This document shows positions 59,351 to 64,000 of a DNA stretch of 64,000 nucleotides, piece after piece (positions within the stretch are counted from its first letter, which is position 1; every line of letters starts with the position of its first letter). The DNA is from Uloborus plumipes (taxonomy: Eukaryota > Arthropoda > Arachnida > Araneae > Uloboridae): NCBI GenBank assembly GCA_038373865.1, contig JAXGGA010005848.1, positions 1-64,000 of the forward strand, given 5' to 3'. Position numbers and translations under genes: made by a program. The notes beneath the pieces were generated by a model. It was given only the letters and a program-made list of their open reading frames with translations. It was not told where the DNA came from and made no database searches.

Positions 59351-60273
59351 TGGGCGATTCTCTGTAAACTTGTCATTTTCCATACAGCATCTGTCCGGGC
59401 ATGTGTTTTTGAAATGGTCGTATAATTATTATAACATTGCTCAGAAAATGAATCTTTCTTTGGTTCGAAAGAGGGCCAATTGAAGTTTGTGTTTTTCTGC
59501 TAAATCATGATAGGGGGTAAGTCCCCTGCCTAGTATAACTAGGCAGGGAACTGTTTATTTGCACTTTGATGCCTAATATCTGCAAAATAATTCGAACATA
59601 ATTAGTTATGAAGCTATCTACAAATTTAGGCACAAATTTTGGACATAATAATCAATATGTTTCATAATTAAACTAATTAACATTAATAAAATTACTTCAC
59701 AGAGGGCTGTTTTCGCAACGACCCTGATGCATACTTTCATCACAAATGTGGCTCTGAAACTAAACAACGTGGCGTTTCAGCACTGTTCTCAGGTATTTCC
59801 GCAAATTCACACTGATTACTTTAAACTTCATGCCAAAAAACATTTTCAAGATCAACGGTTTTTTTCTTTTGCAGCTTTGAATTTGTGGCAGGGGACTATT
59901 CGAAAAAGCTCCGGACAGGTTTTGGTATACTATATTAACGTAATTAAATACATAATTAGACCTTATTTCATAAAAAAGGTATAATTGCATTATTCTAATT
60001 TTAGATATTAATTGCTACATTTATGTAGCGGTAATAGGTTTTTTGAAATAGTGCCTTTAAGTGTTCAACTATAGGATTGGGACAGCCAGGGGACTGTGTT
60101 TTGGGTGCTTAAATAATTTCTAGAAAAAAAAATTGTTATCGCTCCAAATACAATTGTGCCACAAAGTATTAATACTTTACTTGTATTAAGAGCGATAATT
60201 ACTTTATTACACTTGATTATTTTTTAAATAATCGGTCCAAACAACCAATTACGAGTTCACAGAGAATCGTCCA
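59351..60273. mobile_element. Element family E, copy B (complete)
   Basis: Inverted ends TGGGCGATTCTCTGTAAACT and AGTTCACAGAGAATCGTCCA flanked by TA on both sides. 923 bp. Contains a near-palindrome GTCCCCTGCCTAGTATAACT / AGGCAGGGAAC at ~59521-59551. The 202-codon frame that runs into it from 58875 is AT-rich chance sequence. Confidence 0.85.
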
Positions 60274-60584
60274 TATGTATGTTTTTTGATGTTGGTAAAA
60301 GTTTTGCTTCATGCCGAAACTTCATTTTTTGAAGTTGCATTAACACTTCGTTCTAAACATTTTTCTTTTTCTGTTACAGACTATATTTAGAAATGAACCG
60401 TCTTCTTGCGTTTATGTCATTAGTTTTTAACAGTAATGAAATTTTCATTTAGTAAAAGACACCGATTCTCATTAAAGTAGTACTATAAAATATGGGTATT
60501 GCATTGCTTTTTTAGTGTAAAAATGAAGTTAATAGTATTAAACCACATACTTATCAGTATCAATGTTTTTATGTAAAAAATATG

Positions 60585-60989
60585 TAAGTAGTATTAGAGT
60601 GTTGACATCTAAATCCCTGTTGAGTTCTGTATCCTATTTCAGACCTTTAACATTAGATCTCGACAAAAATCGTGTTGACATCTAGATCCCCGTTGACTTC
60701 TGGATACCATGAAAGGTGTGTTTTGCTTAGCATCCATACACCCGTCGTCGGCTCCAGATAGCTGTTGACTTCTGGATTTCCAAGCTGTTGTTCCCTCCTT
60801 ACATATTACATGCTTCATCCTACTCCACATCCTGACAGCTGAACGCTATACCCAGCTGCTTTCATGGTATCCAGAAGTCAACGGGGATCTAGATGTCAAC
60901 ACGATTTTTGTCGAGATCTAATGTTAAAGGTCTGAAATAGGATACAGAACTCAACAGGGATTTAGATGTCAACACTCTAATACTACTTA
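60585..60989. repeat. Perfect long inverted repeat, 131-bp arms
   Basis: Arms 60585-60715 and 60859-60989 are exact reverse complements by my reading, with a 143-bp spacer. Within the arm a GTTGACATCTARATCCCYGT unit occurs twice, and a third partial unit (GTTGACTTCTGGAT) is in the spacer. Confidence 0.95.
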
Positions 60990-61453
60990 GGTATCATTTG
61001 TTTTTCAAATCCTAAAGAAACTCCTTTTTACAGCTGAAAACTTAAGGCAAGTGCTGCTTATGTAATGTAGTTTGATTTTCTTTATTAGAGAAATAATAAA
61101 TAAATGATTTAAGCAGGGTTGCCAGACGTCCCGGATTTCAAGGGACAGTCCTGTTTTTTGAAATATTGTCCCGCGTCCCGGGGAACCTTGATACGGGACG
61201 GCTTAAGTCCCGTATTCTGGCTAGAAGCAGCATTTTACAAAACGAAACATTATTTTCGGAAAAAAATGAAGTAAAATAAAAAATGTGAAATAGAGCGTAA
61301 GAAAATTGATTGAATTATAATATTTTCCTGTTCTGAAGTAATGTTAGTGTTCTATTCATTTAGAGCAAAAATTATTGTGACAATCAATTCAATAAACGTT
61401 CATTGTAAAAGTGGTGTATCTCCTTATAAATGATTTTACTATGCCTTATTTCA

Positions 61454-62565
61454 TGGGCTATTCTCTGTAAACTGGTAATTGGCTGTCCGGACTGAGTATT
61501 TTAGAAATGATAAAGTGTAATAAGGTAATTATCGCTCTTAATACAAGTAAAGCATTAATACTTTGTGGCCCAATTGTATTTGAAGTAATTAAATTAAATT
61601 TTTTTTTCTAGAAATTATCTAAGCGCCAAAAACACAGTCCCCTGGCTGTCCCAATACCGTAGTCTAACTGTTAAAGATAGTATTTCAAAAAACCTATTAA
61701 CACTACATAAATTTGACAATTAGTATCTAAAAATAGAATAATGAAGCTATATTTTTCTTATGAAATAAGGTGTAATTACGTATTTCTAAAACTTAAAATT
61801 GTCATGTAAATTCTGTCCGGAGTTTTTTCAAACAGTCCCCTGCAACAAATTCAAAGCTGTAATACGAAAAATCTATAACATTTGCAAATTCTTTTTGGTA
61901 TGAAGTTTAAAGTAATCAGTCTGAATTTGCCGAAATCGCCGAGAACGGTGTTGAAACGCTAACTTTGCTTAGTTTGAGAGCCACATTTGTGATGAAAGTA
62001 TGCATCAGGGTCGTTGCGAAAACAGTCCTCTGGGAAGTGATTTTATTAATGTCAATTAATTTAGTTATAAAATATTTTAGTTACTATGTCCACGATTTGT
62101 GCCTAAATTTATAGGTAGTCTCGTAACTAATTATGTTCCAATAGTTTTGCAGATATTACGCAACAAAGAGCAAAAACACAGTCACCTGGCACAGTCCCCT
62201 GCCTAGTTATACTAGGCGGGGGACTCACCCCCTATCATGATTTATCAGAAAAACACAACTTCAATGGCCCTCTTTCAAACCAAAGTAATAGATTCATTTT
62301 CTGAACAATAGTATTATAATATTATATTTATAATATATATATATATATATAGTATTTCGCATCAGTCGCCAAATAAATCAACGACACCCACTGAAGATGA
62401 TCGCCGCAGTTGCGATCGAAACGTATGGATTAAAGCCATCCAGACCACGGCACAACAGCCCGGAATCCGTAACTAGTAATAGTATTATAATTATATGAAC
62501 ATTTCAAAAAACCGTGCCCGGACAGATTTCGTGTGAAAAATGACGAGTTTACAGAAAATCGCCCA
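61454..62565. mobile_element. Element family E, copy C (inverted)
   Basis: Starts TGGGCTATTCTCTGTAAACT and ends GAGTTTACAGAAAATCGCCCA. Reverse-oriented relative to copies A and B. Carries the 157-bp insertion at 62321-62477 and the palindrome CCCTGCCTAGTTATACTAGG. Confidence 0.8.
62321..62477 (+). mobile_element. 157-bp retroelement-like insertion with hammerhead-like core
   Basis: Flanked by an identical 14-bp duplication AATAGTATTATAAT (62307-62320, 62478-62491), a length typical of target-primed retrotransposition. After a (TA)n stretch it carries CTGAAGA (62391-62397), a 6-bp stem GATCGC/GCGATC with 7-nt loop, then GAAAC: the CUGANGA-stem II-GAAA order of a hammerhead ribozyme. I could not place stems I and III or a cleavage site, so activity is unproven. 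Confidence 0.65.
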
Positions 62566-63182
62566 TATAAAGAACCCTTCTCAATTTTTCAATTATAAAA
62601 GAAATATATGTGTTCAGCTACTATTAGTCACTAGACTTTCTTTTGAATCAATCAATTTCAATTTTTTTGAAATTTGATTCGTTCGCTTTTATACTAAAAG
62701 ATGTAACTAAATGTTATTCCATTTAGCAAACAAATACGCGTTTTAAAAACATGACGATGCATAATTTTTACAATGAGCGACAGAAATATAAATTACAGTA
62801 TGGTATCCTAAAGACTATCAAAACTTAGAAAGAATTATTGCAGCAGTAAACTCTAGTGGCAAATATGATTTTAAAAAAGGAATTTTCCGAGGTTATATAA
62901 GAATAATTATCATGTTATAATATTGACAAAACTGTACAGTTTTTCCTCAAAAGATATTGAATACTGATTTTTTTAATTTGTTTTAGGTTAACTTCTTATA
63001 GTGAGTTCAAGTAGTAAGGTTTGATTCTGTGTCTACTCAATTGTAATAAAAATTTTTGTTAATGACCTCATTAAAATTATTTTGCGTTCAAATTTTCCCA
63101 TTGGTACGTCTAGCTTTTTGAAAAAGTACATACTGAACATTAGTCATCAGTAGAAGCGACTATTCTATATTTCACGCCAAGA

Positions 63183-63352
63183 CAGGCCCGTCATTTGGGA
63201 CATCAGGACGGGTGATCAATGACCTCCCCTTGGTTTTGGAAATTAATGTATTTACATATAAGTGCTTTTGCTTTTTTTGTTATAATTTACATTAAAATTT
63301 GGTATAATTTACCTCCCCCTCCCAACCGGCAAAATTTGAAATGACGGGCCTG
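63183..63352. mobile_element. hAT-type MITE family C, copy 5
   Basis: Best-preserved ends of the family: CAGGCCCGTCATTT ... AAATGACGGGCCTG. Flanks CGCCAAGA and CGTCAGGA match at 6 of 8. Confidence 0.85.
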
Positions 63353-64000
63353 CGTCAGGAAAAAGGTGGGTTAACAACAGGGAAATACGAATTTTCACAA
63401 TAATTAGTGGAAAACCTTTCCCCACCAATATTCATGACGTAAAATAACTATGCAATGGTAAAAAATGAAGTTTTTATTCATATGCTTATTGTGTATTTTT
63501 TTCTTCATTTATATTTGAGAGAAACGTTTAATATCAAAGTCAAGATTGCAAAAATTCAACCTTTAGACTTCATCTCTCAATCCCCCCCCCCCCCCCGAGC
63601 CTGTCCCGTATTTACAGTTCTTAAATCTGGCAGCCCTGGATTTAAGTAAAATAACTAAATCTTATAATTCATTATGCAATATTTAATGGTGAAATCTTTA
63701 AAAAATTGAAAAGTGTCTAGAATTAAATGCACTAGTGCATGTACCTGTATCTAATCACCTATATACGACATATGGATAAAATAGTTGTGCTGTATTTAAG
63801 TGCACTTCAAATGGTTCAAATTACTTTGGATGTGCTTTTATTTCATTTATTGCTCCTTTACTGCAGCAACGTCAGAATTCAAAAAATGAAATAATTAAAT
63901 AAAATAACAATAAATCCCTAAGTTAAGAGAACATATTAGTTGCAATCATCATTTCATTCAACTCTATATTAGATAATCAAAAATCATAATTTTTCATCTA

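Larger units (their letters stand above)
61114..63638. mobile_element. hAT element with exact 8-bp target duplication
   Basis: Ends CAGGGTTGCCAGACGTCCCG and ATCTGGCAGCCCTG are inverted, flanked by identical GATTTAAG (61106-61113, 63639-63646). Sub-terminal CCCGTATT / CCTGTCCCGTATTT motifs. Nested inside are family E copy C and MITE family C copy 5. No transposase ORF. Confidence 0.92.

Noticed and set aside
58875..59483. 202-codon plus-strand ORF, the second longest in the window
   Set aside because: It runs from the broken end of family E copy A, across AT-rich spacer, into copy B. Composition is Ile/Leu/Phe/Lys/Tyr-rich with no motif.

Overview
The window is eukaryotic nuclear DNA: AT-rich, packed with microsatellites, homopolymer runs and layers of transposable elements, with two genes I can support. 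One is a multi-exon gene with long introns. An IL-17-receptor-type (SEFIR) gene, together with the very dense hAT, Helitron, piggyBac-like and pogo-like repeats, suggests an invertebrate animal, most likely an arthropod such as a chelicerate. That placement is inference; no marker in the window fixes the taxon.

Layout. On the minus strand from 28715 down to 4234, thirteen exons with matching splice phases give a 491-residue single-pass receptor: signal peptide, Cys-rich N-glycosylated ectodomain, transmembrane helix, and a cytoplasmic SEFIR domain like that of interleukin-17 receptors. Its introns (up to 8.1 kb) carry nested transposons. 481 bp away and divergent lies an intact, intronless 1055-codon NEMF (Rqc2/Caliban) gene at 29197-32364, a ribosome-associated quality-control factor. 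The remaining half (32.4-64 kb) shows no convincing gene and is almost entirely mobile DNA.

Mobile DNA. Several elements can be delimited to the base by terminal inverted repeats plus target-site duplications. They include hAT elements at 7068-9344, 33386-42605, 34010-42520 and 61114-63638; five copies of one ~170-bp hAT-type MITE; TTAA-flanked piggyBac-type MITEs; TA-flanked elements; and Helitrons obeying the A^T / TC...CTAG rule (21729-23956, 44076-45654, 48800-49584, 56655-58286). Two long inverted repeats (131-bp arms with no mismatch; ~225-bp arms near perfect) and a 157-bp insertion with a 14-bp target duplication and a hammerhead-like core are the least ordinary structures.

Functional reading. 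The two genes have unrelated jobs (immune-type cytokine receptor signalling; nascent-chain quality control) and probably share only a bidirectional promoter. All calls were made by eye; no searches were run.
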